Positions 1 to 6,848 of a stretch of DNA of 64,000 bases are shown piece after piece. The DNA is taken from positions 1 through 64,000 of the forward strand of contig SUZB01000002.1 of NCBI GenBank assembly GCA_015060115.1, written 5' to 3'. Every line of letters starts with the position of its first letter. The first letter of the stretch is position 1. This stretch comes from Rikenellaceae bacterium. GTDB lineage: Bacteria; Bacteroidota; Bacteroidia; Bacteroidales; Rikenellaceae. Under the pieces are notes generated by a model that had not been told where the DNA came from, did no database searches, and saw nothing but the letters and a program-made list of their open reading frames with translations. A program made the translations under genes and the position numbers.

Positions 1-72
1 TGTAAAAATCAATATATCAGTATTTTTAATTAATATGCTCAAGGTGTACACTAACTCTCACCCAGCATCCCA

Positions 73-80
73 CAAAGGTA
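73..80 (-). promoter_or_regulatory. Bacteroidota -7 box reading out of the left edge
   Basis: The plus strand reads CAAAGGTA, which is TACCTTTG on the minus strand and matches the TAnnTTTG -7 element. It would drive a minus-strand gene beyond the window's left edge, just past the terL terminator hairpin. Confidence 0.4.
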
Positions 81-81
81 C

Positions 82-140
82 AAAAAAGAGATTAGCTTTC
101 ATCACCTAAGAGGATATTTATTACAAGTGATGAAAGCTAA
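82..140 (-). terminator. Terminator-like hairpin downstream of terL
   Basis: A perfect 14-bp inverted repeat (TTAGCTTTCATCAC at 92-105 with its complement at 127-140) encloses a 21-nt loop. On the minus strand it is followed by CTCTTTTTT. It lies 40 bp past the terL stop codon and most simply ends that transcript. The loop is long for an intrinsic terminator. Confidence 0.6.
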
Positions 141-179
141 AAGGGCATTATATGATGTAAAATTGAGAGAAAACAGAGC

Positions 180-1619
180 CTATATAAAGGATATTTTCTG
201 CCACTTGCCCGTTAAGGATGCCGACACCTCTTTCTCGACAATTCCCGTGAGTGCATCGGCAATATCATCGTGGCGGTTGGAGCGGACATTACGCCTAAAT
301 GTTGTGAGGTGGGCGTAGGCCTCCGGCCAGCGCAGGTGCCACCCACGAGGAAAGCGCAGGGTATGGACAACGGTGGCTGAGTTTGACAATATGCGAGCCT
401 CCTTATTGCCATTTTGGTGAAACCACTCGACCTTAACATTTGGGGCAAGGCGTTGCACCGAGCGAGCAAAGCCACGACCACCATTGTTGCTCTCGATATA
501 GGCACGGCGGACATCATTACGCATAAGCATCTCAGCAACAAGCTTTTCGGTTATCTCCATACTCTCCTGCGTATATACCATATCCGTGATATATATTGTG
601 CCATCGGTATCTACAGCGTATGCCACCGACGACAGATAGTCATCGCCACAATCTGCCGTGTCGGTATAACATCCACGCGCCACAATATCACGAGGCAGGG
701 TGTCATACTCACGAAAGGCATCGCCATAGAGCAGACCCTCACGCGATGAGGGGTGGCCCTGATACATCGCCTCAAAGCGCACAGGGTCGAGTTGGCGTTT
801 GCTGCGTAGTAGCGCTGCGCTCTGCTGAGCCTCCCATAGCGCCTCACCATCCTCGCGAGGGTCAATCTCGGTGGGTGGCGAGCTTTTAAGTGCCTCAAAA
901 TTAAGATATAGCCACTCGCCATCCTCCACCTTGTCGATATCGCTCCACGACCTGAGCATACGGCATCGCTCCGAGCGCATAAGCTCGCCGATAAGGTCCT
1001 CTTCGTGCCAACGGGTAAATACAATCAGCTCGCGTGAGGTATTGTGCATACGGGTACGCACCACCGAGGTATACCACTCCCAGCAGTTGGAGCGCACCAC
1101 AGGCGACTGCGCCTCCATAGCATCTTTGTAGAGGTCATCGAGGATAAAGCAGTCTACACGATTTCCCGTGAGCGAGCCCTCACGACCCACCGATATCAGC
1201 TCACCCTTACGGCCAATAATCTCCACCTCGTCGGAAGTGCGAATATAGCCTGTGGGCTTCGTGCCCTGCTTGATTGTCGTGTCGGGGAAGATCTCGGCAT
1301 ACTCCCTTGAGTCGATGATGCGCTGGACACGGCGGTTGAACTTCGATGCCAAAGTGCCCGAATATGAGGCGATAGCGATACGACAATCGGGGTCAAGGCC
1401 GAGCATATAGGCGGGAAGCAGAGTTGTTGCACCTACGCTCTTGCCGTGTTGTGGCGGAACAGATACGATAAGTTTCTTTATTCGCCCAGTGGCATAGGCC
1501 TCCAATATATTATAATAGGTGCGATGGAATGGCGTAAACTCCAAAAAGGGGTATACCTTTTGGGCGAAGTCGATAAATGAGCAGGTATGAGCCTGCTGAG
1601 ATAAGTGTTGTGTCTTCAT
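180..1619 (-). CDS. Phage terminase large subunit (TerL)
   Basis: DNA-packaging motor ATPase and nuclease of a tailed phage. The 479 residues carry a Walker A-like motif (VPPQHGKS, about residue 54), a Walker B-like acidic stretch (CFILDD, about 157) and a C-terminal RNase H-like nuclease half. Acidic residues there include YTDTADCGDD (about 319) and HDDIADAL near the end. The length is normal and the frame is open, so it could be functional. No portal, capsid or tail genes are visible; only a 94-residue gene lies upstream on the same strand and a divergent repressor beyond that. It is either the edge of a prophage or a remnant. The ORF start is a plain ATG. Confidence 0.9.
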   Translation of the reverse strand: MKTQHLSQQAHTCSFIDFAQKVYPFLEFTPFHRTYYNILEAYATGRIKKLIVSVPPQHGKSVGATTLLPAYMLGLDPDCRIAIASYSGTLASKFNRRVQRIIDSREYAEIFPDTTIKQGTKPTGYIRTSDEVEIIGRKGELISVGREGSLTGNRVDCFILDDLYKDAMEAQSPVVRSNCWEWYTSVVRTRMHNTSRELIVFTRWHEEDLIGELMRSERCRMLRSWSDIDKVEDGEWLYLNFEALKSSPPTEIDPREDGEALWEAQQSAALLRSKRQLDPVRFEAMYQGHPSSREGLLYGDAFREYDTLPRDIVARGCYTDTADCGDDYLSSVAYAVDTDGTIYITDMVYTQESMEITEKLVAEMLMRNDVRRAYIESNNGGRGFARSVQRLAPNVKVEWFHQNGNKEARILSNSATVVHTLRFPRGWHLRWPEAYAHLTTFRRNVRSNRHDDIADALTGIVEKEVSASLTGKWQKISFI

Positions 1620-1741
1620 AGTCTAAAAAGTTTTGTGCCGACAGCCCCGATGCAGGCGATAAGCAAGGTCGGCGACCGATGGGGAAGGCATCGCTTCTTA
1701 AAGGAGAGAAAATGCCCATCAGCGAGGATTAAAAGTTTGAT
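1620..1741 (-). other. Non-coding spacer between terL and the 94-aa gene
   Basis: About 120 bp with no convincing ORF; the 69-aa frame here runs into terL out of frame. It contains several short GC-rich inverted segments such as GGTCGGCGACC. I see no recognisable RNA family. Confidence 0.3.
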
Positions 1742-2026
1742 TTAGAGAGCAAAGGCAACCATCTCGCGAAACGAGAAGTCGTTGATAACCTCCTCGCCAC
1801 CCTGCGTTGTGTGAAACTCCCACCACACAGGAACGATGCGCTGAACAGGCCTTAGTGAAGCCCACTCTTCTGCCGTGCCACGATGCACCACAACGGTGCA
1901 GACAAGCGAGCAAAGAGTGTCGCCAAAGGTCAAATCAACACGCCCAGAGAAGAACTCTTTTGTTGCAATTTGCGCCATCAAACTCTCAAAAACCTCAAGG
2001 TAAAGTTTAGAAGAGATTGTGTACAT
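1742..2026 (-). CDS. Small hypothetical protein of the terminase locus
   Basis: 94 residues, no signal peptide or membrane segment and no domain I recognise. It is mildly acidic and aromatic-rich (VPVWWEFHTTQGG). It lies between the divergent phage-type promoters and terL and is read in the same direction, so it is probably co-transcribed with terL. A phage or satellite accessory protein is plausible, but that is inference from position only. Confidence 0.55.
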   Translation of the reverse strand: MYTISSKLYLEVFESLMAQIATKEFFSGRVDLTFGDTLCSLVCTVVVHRGTAEEWASLRPVQRIVPVWWEFHTTQGGEEVINDFSFREMVAFAL

Positions 2027-2058
2027 AGTTGATTTTTTGATAATAAAGTGTAAAATAA

Positions 2059-2089
2059 TTTGCAGAACAAAATAAATTGCTTAACTTTG
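2059..2089 (+). promoter_or_regulatory. Promoter of the S24 repressor
   Basis: TTTG at 2059-2062 and TAACTTTG at 2082-2089 are separated by 19 nt and match the Bacteroidota -33/-7 pattern. It directly abuts the divergent promoter of the terL operon, so one operator region could control both. Confidence 0.65.
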
Positions 2090-2094
2090 TAGTG

Positions 2095-2125
2095 CAAATA
2101 TAAGTTCAAAATCTTACTTTGTCAA
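2095..2125 (-). promoter_or_regulatory. Divergent promoter of the terL operon
   Basis: On the minus strand TTGAC (2121-2125) and TATATTTG (2095-2102) match the -33/-7 pattern with about 18 nt between them. The position between the repressor and terL suggests repression by the neighbouring S24 protein (inference). Confidence 0.55.
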
Positions 2126-2162
2126 GTATTTAGTATAAATTTTTAACATAAATTTTCTTTAT

Positions 2163-2843
2163 ATGATGACCATAGGCGAGCGTATCCGACTTATACGCAA
2201 ACAGCTAAATCTAACGCAAGAGCAACTTGCTCAGCGACTTGGCATCGGCAAGGCCGCCCTCTCGATGATAGAGACAGGCAAGGCAGGCTTCTCGACCCGC
2301 AACAAGAATATCTTAGTTCAAGATTTGAATGTCAATCCAGAGTGGATCGAGTCGGGCAAGGGCAAGATGTTTAATGCTGACCCCGACCTAACGGCCTACA
2401 CCCACCGCACCGACAACTCGCTACCATTGCAGAGCGTGCCCCTCTACTCTATCGAGGGCACAGCGGGTCTTGTACCCCTCTTTGCCGACCAGACAGAGGC
2501 AAAGCCCGTGAACTATATCCATATTCCGAACTTGCCCAAGTGTGATGGTGCGATATATGTTGTTGGCGACTCGATGTACCCCTTGCTAAAGAGTGGTGAT
2601 ATCGTTCTTTATAAGCAACTTAGCGATGTTCGCGATGTCTTTTGGGGCGATATGTATCTACTCTCGATAGATATTGATGGCGAGGAGTATATCACGGTAA
2701 AGTATGTGCAGAAGTCGGATCACGAGGGCTATGTAAAGCTTGTTAGCCAGAATCAGCACCACGCCGACAAGGAGGTTGAGATTAGCCGTATTCGTGCCAT
2801 TGCTCTTATCAAGGCCTCGATTAGAATGCACACCATCGGGTAG
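2163..2843 (+). CDS. LexA/CI-like S24 family transcriptional repressor
   Basis: 226 residues. The N-terminal XRE-type helix-turn-helix (IGERIRLIRKQLNLTQEQLA, residues 4-60) binds DNA. The C-terminal half is an S24 peptidase domain with the nucleophile motif GDSMYP (about 138) and the general-base lysine in YITVKYVQ (about 180). An Ala-Gly pair in EGTAGL (about 98) fits the self-cleavage site. In this family RecA filaments stimulate autocleavage after DNA damage and derepress phage genes. It is divergent from the terL operon with overlapping promoters, the usual layout of a phage immunity switch. Starts at the first or second ATG of ATGATG. Confidence 0.88.
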   Translation: MMTIGERIRLIRKQLNLTQEQLAQRLGIGKAALSMIETGKAGFSTRNKNILVQDLNVNPEWIESGKGKMFNADPDLTAYTHRTDNSLPLQSVPLYSIEGTAGLVPLFADQTEAKPVNYIHIPNLPKCDGAIYVVGDSMYPLLKSGDIVLYKQLSDVRDVFWGDMYLLSIDIDGEEYITVKYVQKSDHEGYVKLVSQNQHHADKEVEISRIRAIALIKASIRMHTIG

Positions 2844-2847
2844 AAGA

Positions 2848-2940
2848 GTTTTTAGTTGTTAGTTGTTAGAGTTTAGTTGTTAGAGTTTAGTTGTTAGCTC
2901 TTTCCCTAAACTTCCTACATTCCCTACATTCCCTACATTT
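2848..2940. repeat. TTAGTTGTTAG array plus 9-nt CCTACATTC array (hairpin family C, partial)
   Basis: Directly after the repressor stop, copies of TTAGTTGTTAG/AG are followed by three exact-register 9-nt units (CCTACATTC, CCTACATTC, CCTACATTT at 2914-2940). The layout resembles one half of the family C hairpins found at 16.6, 32.6, 37.9 and 51.6 kb, but the conserved loop is missing. It may have been cut by the tRNA-Leu repeats that follow. Confidence 0.6.
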
Positions 2941-2990
2941 CGAGTCTATCCTGGGCACAAAAAAAGAGTTACCCTTACGGATAACTCCTT
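2938..2990 (-). repeat. Inverted tRNA-Leu tail copy plus displaced terminator
   Basis: The plus strand at 2938-2961 reads as the tRNA-Leu 3' tail with one base missing, inverted relative to the tRNA gene. It is followed by a terminator-like hairpin (GAGTTA...TAACTC) with a T-run in tRNA sense. This may be the original trailer of tRNA-Leu, pushed about 600 bp away by the two tandem units between (inference). Confidence 0.55.
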
Positions 2991-3293
2991 ATAGGACTCG
3001 AAGCGTAGCGCCAAGGGCGCAAGCTCGCGCGGATACCTTAGAAAAAAAAGCGCAGACCAAAGGTCGAGCAATAAATCATTATCACATCCGCGCAACCTGC
3101 CAAATATACTATGCTGGGCACAAATTTAGACTTTGGCGGAATTGCGTAGCAATTGGTTGATGATGTGGGACATCGTGAGCTTGCTCAAACGATTGCACAC
3201 ATCAGCAACATTAGGCTGTGAAACAGCCCCGCCAAAGTCAAACACAGCACAAAAAAAAGACCGACTTCAAAAAAGTCAGCCTTTGTGCCCAGG
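2991..3293 (-). repeat. tRNA-tail structured element, Leu unit 1
   Basis: A 303-bp non-coding unit that begins with part of the tRNA-Leu T-arm/acceptor sequence and is nearly identical to the next unit. It carries the same core stem (GCGCGGAT.../...ATCCGCGC) around AGCGCA-GACC-AAA-GGTC-GAGCA. It also has the same four-way junction closed by GACTTTGGCGG/CCGCCAAAGTC and an inverted tRNA-tail copy (CTATGCTGGGCACA). One substitution in the core stem (G instead of A) still allows a G-T pair. Confidence 0.85.
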
Positions 3294-3595
3294 ATAGGAC
3301 TCGAAGCGTAGCGCCAAGGGCGCAAGCTCGCGCGGATACCTTAGAAAAAAAGCGCAGACCAAAGGTCGAGCAATAAATCGCTATCATATCCGCGCAACCT
3401 GCCAAATATACTATGCTGGGCACAAATTTAGACTTTGGCGGAATTGCGTAGCAATTGGTTGATGATGTGGGACATCGTGAGCTTGCTCAAACGATTGCAC
3501 ACATCAGCAACATTAGGCTGTGAAACAGCCCCGCCAAAGTCAAGCTCAGCACAAAAAAAAGACCGACTTCAAAAAAGTCAGCCTTTGTGCCCAGG
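3294..3595 (-). repeat. tRNA-tail structured element, Leu unit 2
   Basis: 302-bp unit directly behind the intact tRNA-Leu. Core: a 9-bp stem 3330-3338/3387-3395 encloses an inner hairpin 3357-3367 flanked by AGCGCA and GAGCA. Second part: an 11-bp stem 3431-3441/3531-3541 closes three arms, AATTGC-gta-GCAATT, a long arm 3458-3511, and GGCTGT-gaa-ACAGCC, with almost no unpaired bases between them. CTATGCTGGGCACAAA (3412-3427) is an inverted copy of the tRNA tail and could pair with it. There is no ORF with coding character. It could be a structured RNA, a folded recombination site or a small mobile element. Confidence 0.88.
3552..3583 (-). terminator. tRNA-Leu terminator
   Basis: In tRNA sense GGCTGACTT-TTTTG-AAGTCGGTC is followed by eight T residues, a normal intrinsic terminator starting a few bases past the tRNA 3' end. 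It is duplicated as part of the 303-bp unit (second copy near 3250-3281). Confidence 0.75.
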
Positions 3596-3668
3596 ATAGG
3601 ACTCGAACCTACATGCCGTTAAGCACTCGCACCTGAAACGAGCGCGTCTACCATTTCGCCACCTGGGC
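3588..3668 (-). tRNA. tRNA-Leu (anticodon CAG)
   Basis: 81-nt class II tRNA on the minus strand. The acceptor stem GCCCAGG pairs with CCTGGGC, with discriminator A at 3588; CCA is not encoded. The D-arm GGTAGACGC, the anticodon loop TTCAGGT (CAG), a long variable arm and the T-arm GGTTCGAGTCC are all visible. Its 3' tail is copied repeatedly downstream. Confidence 0.95.
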
Positions 3669-3712
3669 AGCGGTTTCAGCAGACAAAAGTAGTATATTTT
3701 TTTGAATTTTTG

Positions 3713-3720
3713 TATATTTG
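3713..3720 (+). promoter_or_regulatory. -7 box of the lspA operon
   Basis: TATATTTG matches TAnnTTTG in an AT-rich stretch about 77 nt before the lspA start. No clear -33 TTTG lies at the right distance. The leader between promoter and gene contains GGGCGCAGACTACCC, a GC-rich segment of unknown role. Confidence 0.4.
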
Positions 3721-3796
3721 TGCGAAAATTATTTTTGTGAGGCTGGCGAGGGCGCAGACTACCCTTCGGCCCAAACTACCTAAAACACTTACTATT

Positions 3797-4393
3797 ATGC
3801 AATTAAATAAGCTTTCGCGAGGCGCAAAACTCTCTGCATTGGTCGTTGTGCTTGTCGCTATCGACCAAATTGTAAAGCTCGCCGTACACCACTACATGGA
3901 GGTTGGCGACCGTATCGAGGTCTTCAGCTGGTTTAACCTCTGCTATGTCGAGAATAATGGCTTCGCCTTTGGTATGCAGCTTGGCAGTGGCGAGGGCGCT
4001 ATCGACTGGGGAAAAATCGTTCTCTCGCTCTTCCGCCTTGCGATGATTGGCCTTATCATCTACTATGTCCGCCTACTTCTCAAGAAGGGCAAGGAGATAC
4101 CCTTTGGCTTCACCTTGGGTGTTGTCTTTATCCTTGCGGGCGCTATCGGCAATATGGTCGATTCGATGTTTTACGGCATCTTTATCGAGGCTCAGAATGC
4201 CGGTTTCCTTACCGGTAAGGTCATAGATATGATACAGTTACCCCTCTTCAAGTGGGAGAGTTGTCCTTCGTGGCTCGACTTTTTGGTGGACTACAACGGC
4301 TACTTCTTTGGCCCTATCTTCAACTTTGCCGACATCTATATCTCGGTAGCTGTGGTCTATCTGCTTATCTTCCACTATAAGCAGATTATGTAA
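3797..4393 (+). CDS. lspA: Lipoprotein signal peptidase II
   Basis: Integral inner-membrane aspartyl peptidase that removes the signal peptide of diacylated prolipoproteins. About 198 residues from ATG 3797 (MQLNKLSRG); the track's earlier start adds a low-quality leader. The family motifs are present: VAIDQIVK in the first membrane helix, NNGFAFG, and the two catalytic aspartates in GNMVDSMFYG and FNFADIYIS. An extra segment between those motifs is common in Bacteroidota LspA. The window encodes more than ten lipoproteins that need this enzyme. Overlaps the next gene by one base (TAATG), so the pair is co-translated. Confidence 0.95.
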   Translation: MQLNKLSRGAKLSALVVVLVAIDQIVKLAVHHYMEVGDRIEVFSWFNLCYVENNGFAFGMQLGSGEGAIDWGKIVLSLFRLAMIGLIIYYVRLLLKKGKEIPFGFTLGVVFILAGAIGNMVDSMFYGIFIEAQNAGFLTGKVIDMIQLPLFKWESCPSWLDFLVDYNGYFFGPIFNFADIYISVAVVYLLIFHYKQIM

Positions 4394-5304
4394 TGAACCT
4401 TGTAGAGGGCTTTATCTCCTATATAGAGGCGGAGAGGCGCTATTCGCCCCTCACCGTGCGCAACTATAGGCGCGATATTGCCGACTTTCTGGAGTTTATA
4501 GGTGTCGATAAAGAGAGTTTCGACCCCAACGCCATCTCTCGTGCCGATGTCGAGGAGTGGATTGTCTATCTCTTTGAGAAGCGCAAGCTTAAGGCCCAGT
4601 CGGTAAACCGCAGTGTGGCCACACTACGCTCATTTTGGAAGTGGATGCTTGGCCACGGCCACGCCAATAGGGATATAGTGAGCGTCATATCGCAAGCCAA
4701 GACCCCAAGCCGCCTACCTGTATTTGTTTCGGAGAGCCGTATGGAGGATGTTGTTGCGCTACTGCGCGATGATATTGCAACGGATGATTTTGAGCGACTG
4801 CGTGATGCCGTTATCGTCTTGCTCTTCTACACCGCAGGATTACGACTTGCCGAGTTGGCAAACCTAAAAATTGGCGACATCTCAGCCGACTATCGCACCA
4901 TTCGCATCCTCGGAAAGGGCGAAAAGGAGCGTATAGTGCCTCTTATCGGGCGTATGGGCGAGATATTAAAAAAGTATTTTAGTCAATTTTCTTCGCAAAA
5001 TATTTGCATAGGTCAAAAAAAAGCACTAATTTTATCAAAGAAAGGAGAGCCTATCAGCGAGCGCACCATACAGCGCATAGTAGATAGAAAGCTTAAAGGT
5101 GCTGGCATTCAGGGCAAAACATCGCCCCATACACTACGCCACACCTTTGCAACGCACCTTCTGAACGAGGGCGCCGATCTCCGCGAGATACAGGAGCTCC
5201 TTGGACATAGTTCGTTAAAGGCTACTCAGGTCTACACCCACACCAATATCGAGAAGCTCAAGGAGGTATACTCCACAGCACACCCTCGAGAAAAGGAGAG
5301 ATAA
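4393..5304 (+). CDS. XerC/XerD-type tyrosine recombinase
   Basis: 303 residues with a normal Xer layout: N-terminal SAM-like core-binding domain (1-95) and C-terminal catalytic domain. The catalytic residues can be followed: Arg in TAGLRLAELANL, Lys in GKGEKER, His-x-x-Arg in SPHTLRHTFATH, His in LGHSS and the Tyr nucleophile in TQVYTHT. Xer proteins resolve chromosome dimers at dif during division. Chromosomal context with lspA and hpf argues for the housekeeping enzyme rather than a mobile integrase, but XerC and XerD cannot be separated from this alone. Confidence 0.9.
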   Translation: MNLVEGFISYIEAERRYSPLTVRNYRRDIADFLEFIGVDKESFDPNAISRADVEEWIVYLFEKRKLKAQSVNRSVATLRSFWKWMLGHGHANRDIVSVISQAKTPSRLPVFVSESRMEDVVALLRDDIATDDFERLRDAVIVLLFYTAGLRLAELANLKIGDISADYRTIRILGKGEKERIVPLIGRMGEILKKYFSQFSSQNICIGQKKALILSKKGEPISERTIQRIVDRKLKGAGIQGKTSPHTLRHTFATHLLNEGADLREIQELLGHSSLKATQVYTHTNIEKLKEVYSTAHPREKER

Positions 5305-5379
5305 GGTGTAGCAAGCCACAGCAAGACAGCGGGAGGCACGCGATCTCCTGCACTATATATAATTTAATACTTTTGACCT

Positions 5380-5679
5380 ATGGAAGTACAGATTCAGTCA
5401 GTAAAATTCGATGCCGGCAAGCAGCTGCTTGAGTTTATTCAGAAGAAGATGGATAGATTGGATCGCTTTGTTGATGAGAGAGCGAGTGGTGCCGAGGTGG
5501 TTCTCCGTTTGGACCCCGATTCGGAAAAGGGAAATAAAGTAGTAGTAATTTCGCTCCGCGTTCCTGGCGGCGATATCCGTGTCGAGGAGCGCGCATTTAC
5601 CTTCGAGGAGGCTATCGACAACTCGATGGATATTATCAAGCGACAGATCGAGAAGGCTAAGGCCAAGTTCGAGAAATAA
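5380..5679 (+). CDS. hpf: Ribosome hibernation promoting factor, short form
   Basis: 99 residues with the HPF/RaiA (sigma-54 modulation protein) fold. It starts MEVQIQSVKF and has the conserved basic and acidic face (KMDRLDRF, EEAIDNSMDIIKRQIEKAK). It binds the small ribosomal subunit decoding site in stationary phase. The long-form C-terminal dimerisation domain is absent. It follows the Xer gene by 75 bp in the same direction and is probably part of the lspA transcript. A GGGGCAG/CTGCCCC hairpin lies just after the stop. Confidence 0.9.
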   Translation: MEVQIQSVKFDAGKQLLEFIQKKMDRLDRFVDERASGAEVVLRLDPDSEKGNKVVVISLRVPGGDIRVEERAFTFEEAIDNSMDIIKRQIEKAKAKFEK

Positions 5680-5687
5680 AACAGATA

Positions 5688-5709
5688 GGGGCAGTCGAGA
5701 GGCTGCCCC
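5688..5709 (+). terminator. Weak hairpin between hpf and glycerate kinase
   Basis: GGGGCAG and CTGCCCC form a 7-bp stem with an 8-nt loop, followed by AAACTTTT. The T-run is short, so this may only attenuate the transcript or protect the hpf message end. Confidence 0.35.
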
Positions 5710-5723
5710 AAACTTTTAGAGAT

Positions 5724-6848
5724 ATGAAACTGCTCGTTGCGTTCGATTCATTCAAAGGCTCACTGACATCGTTGGAGGCCGCCGAGGCATTTGGCGAGGG
5801 CTGGCTTAGCGTTGAGCCCACTGCCGAGATAACAAAGATTGCCATTGCCGATGGTGGCGAGGGCACACTCAGTGCGCTTATCGAGACGATGGGTGGCGAG
5901 TGGTGCGAGGTAGAGGCATCCGACCCCATAGGGCGACCTATCGTGGTGCGCTATGGAGTTGCTGGCGGCAGGGCTATCATCGAGAGCGCCACCACCTCAG
6001 GCCTTACGCTCCTTAAAGCCAAAGAGCGTAACCCTCTGAATACCACAACCTATGGCCTTGGCGAGGTTATCCGCTCGGCACTCGACAGTGGCCACCGCGA
6101 CTTTATCATAACGCTTGGCGGTAGCGCCACAAACGATGGTGGCGTAGGTATGCTTCAGACCTTGGGCTACCGCTTCTACGACAGCTACGGCAACGAGCTT
6201 AGGGGCGGAGGCAAGATACTCGACAAGATAGCGAAGATTGATTGCCAAGGGACGCACAGTGCACTCGGCGAGAGTCGCTTCACCATCGCCTCGGATGTCG
6301 ATAATCCGCTACTTGGCGACCAAGGCGCAACACGCATCTACTCACCGCAGAAGGGGGCAGATAGCGCAATGGTAGAGCTGTTGGAGCGAGGTATGACAAA
6401 CTATGCCGAACAAGTACAAAAAGCTCTAAATAAGGACTTTAGCAATGCTAAGGGCGCTGGTGCGGCAGGGGGCTTAGGCTATGCCCTACTGGCATTTATG
6501 GGTGCAACGATGCGTTCGGGCATCAACATCGTAATCGAGGCTACGGGGCTAAGAGAGAGGGCAAAAGCGTGCGATATTATCATCACTGGCGAGGGTCGCT
6601 TGGATAGGCAGACCACGATGGGTAAAGCGCCCGGTGGCATACTCCGCATAGCCCAAGAGTTGGGCAAGCCTGTGATTGCCGTAGGTGGCACGATTGTCCA
6701 CTGCCAAGAGTTAGACAACAGTGCTTTCGAGGCGCTCTACGCCATAACGCCTGAGGGTATGTCGCTCGACGAGGCGATGCAGAGCGAGGTGGCTAAAGAG
6801 AATCTTCTGAGGTGTGCACAGCGCATCGCCAAAGATTATCACCATTGA
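5724..6848 (+). CDS. Glycerate 2-kinase
   Basis: 374 residues of the GarK/GlxK family, which phosphorylates D-glycerate with ATP. Diagnostic stretches are the N-terminal VAFDSFKGSLTS, IADGGEGT, ITLGGSATNDGG, GAGAAGGLGYAL and TGEGRLDRQT. Full length for the family. It lies 44 bp after hpf on the same strand. The last 56 bp overlap the end of the convergent aminopeptidase gene, so both C-termini are encoded in the same DNA on opposite strands. Confidence 0.93.
   Translation: MKLLVAFDSFKGSLTSLEAAEAFGEGWLSVEPTAEITKIAIADGGEGTLSALIETMGGEWCEVEASDPIGRPIVVRYGVAGGRAIIESATTSGLTLLKAKERNPLNTTTYGLGEVIRSALDSGHRDFIITLGGSATNDGGVGMLQTLGYRFYDSYGNELRGGGKILDKIAKIDCQGTHSALGESRFTIASDVDNPLLGDQGATRIYSPQKGADSAMVELLERGMTNYAEQVQKALNKDFSNAKGAGAAGGLGYALLAFMGATMRSGINIVIEATGLRERAKACDIIITGEGRLDRQTTMGKAPGGILRIAQELGKPVIAVGGTIVHCQELDNSAFEALYAITPEGMSLDEAMQSEVAKENLLRCAQRIAKDYHH

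Noticed and set aside
2891-3423. ORFs of 89 and 61 aa in the tRNA-Leu repeat units
   Set aside because: They translate the T-arm copies and hairpins in opposite directions and have no start context or coding character.
2991-3595. CRISPR array
   Set aside because: Only two long units with nearly identical interior; there are no short repeats with unique spacers and no cas genes.
2991-3595. Integron attC sites
   Set aside because: The fold is suggestive, but the RYYYAAC/GTTRRRY consensus sites are not in the required places, and no cassette genes or IntI are present.
4393-5304. Xer gene as integrase of a mobile element next to tRNA-Leu
   Set aside because: It overlaps lspA by one base and is followed by hpf, a stable chromosomal arrangement; it looks like the housekeeping recombinase. 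A role in moving the tail elements cannot be excluded but has no support here.
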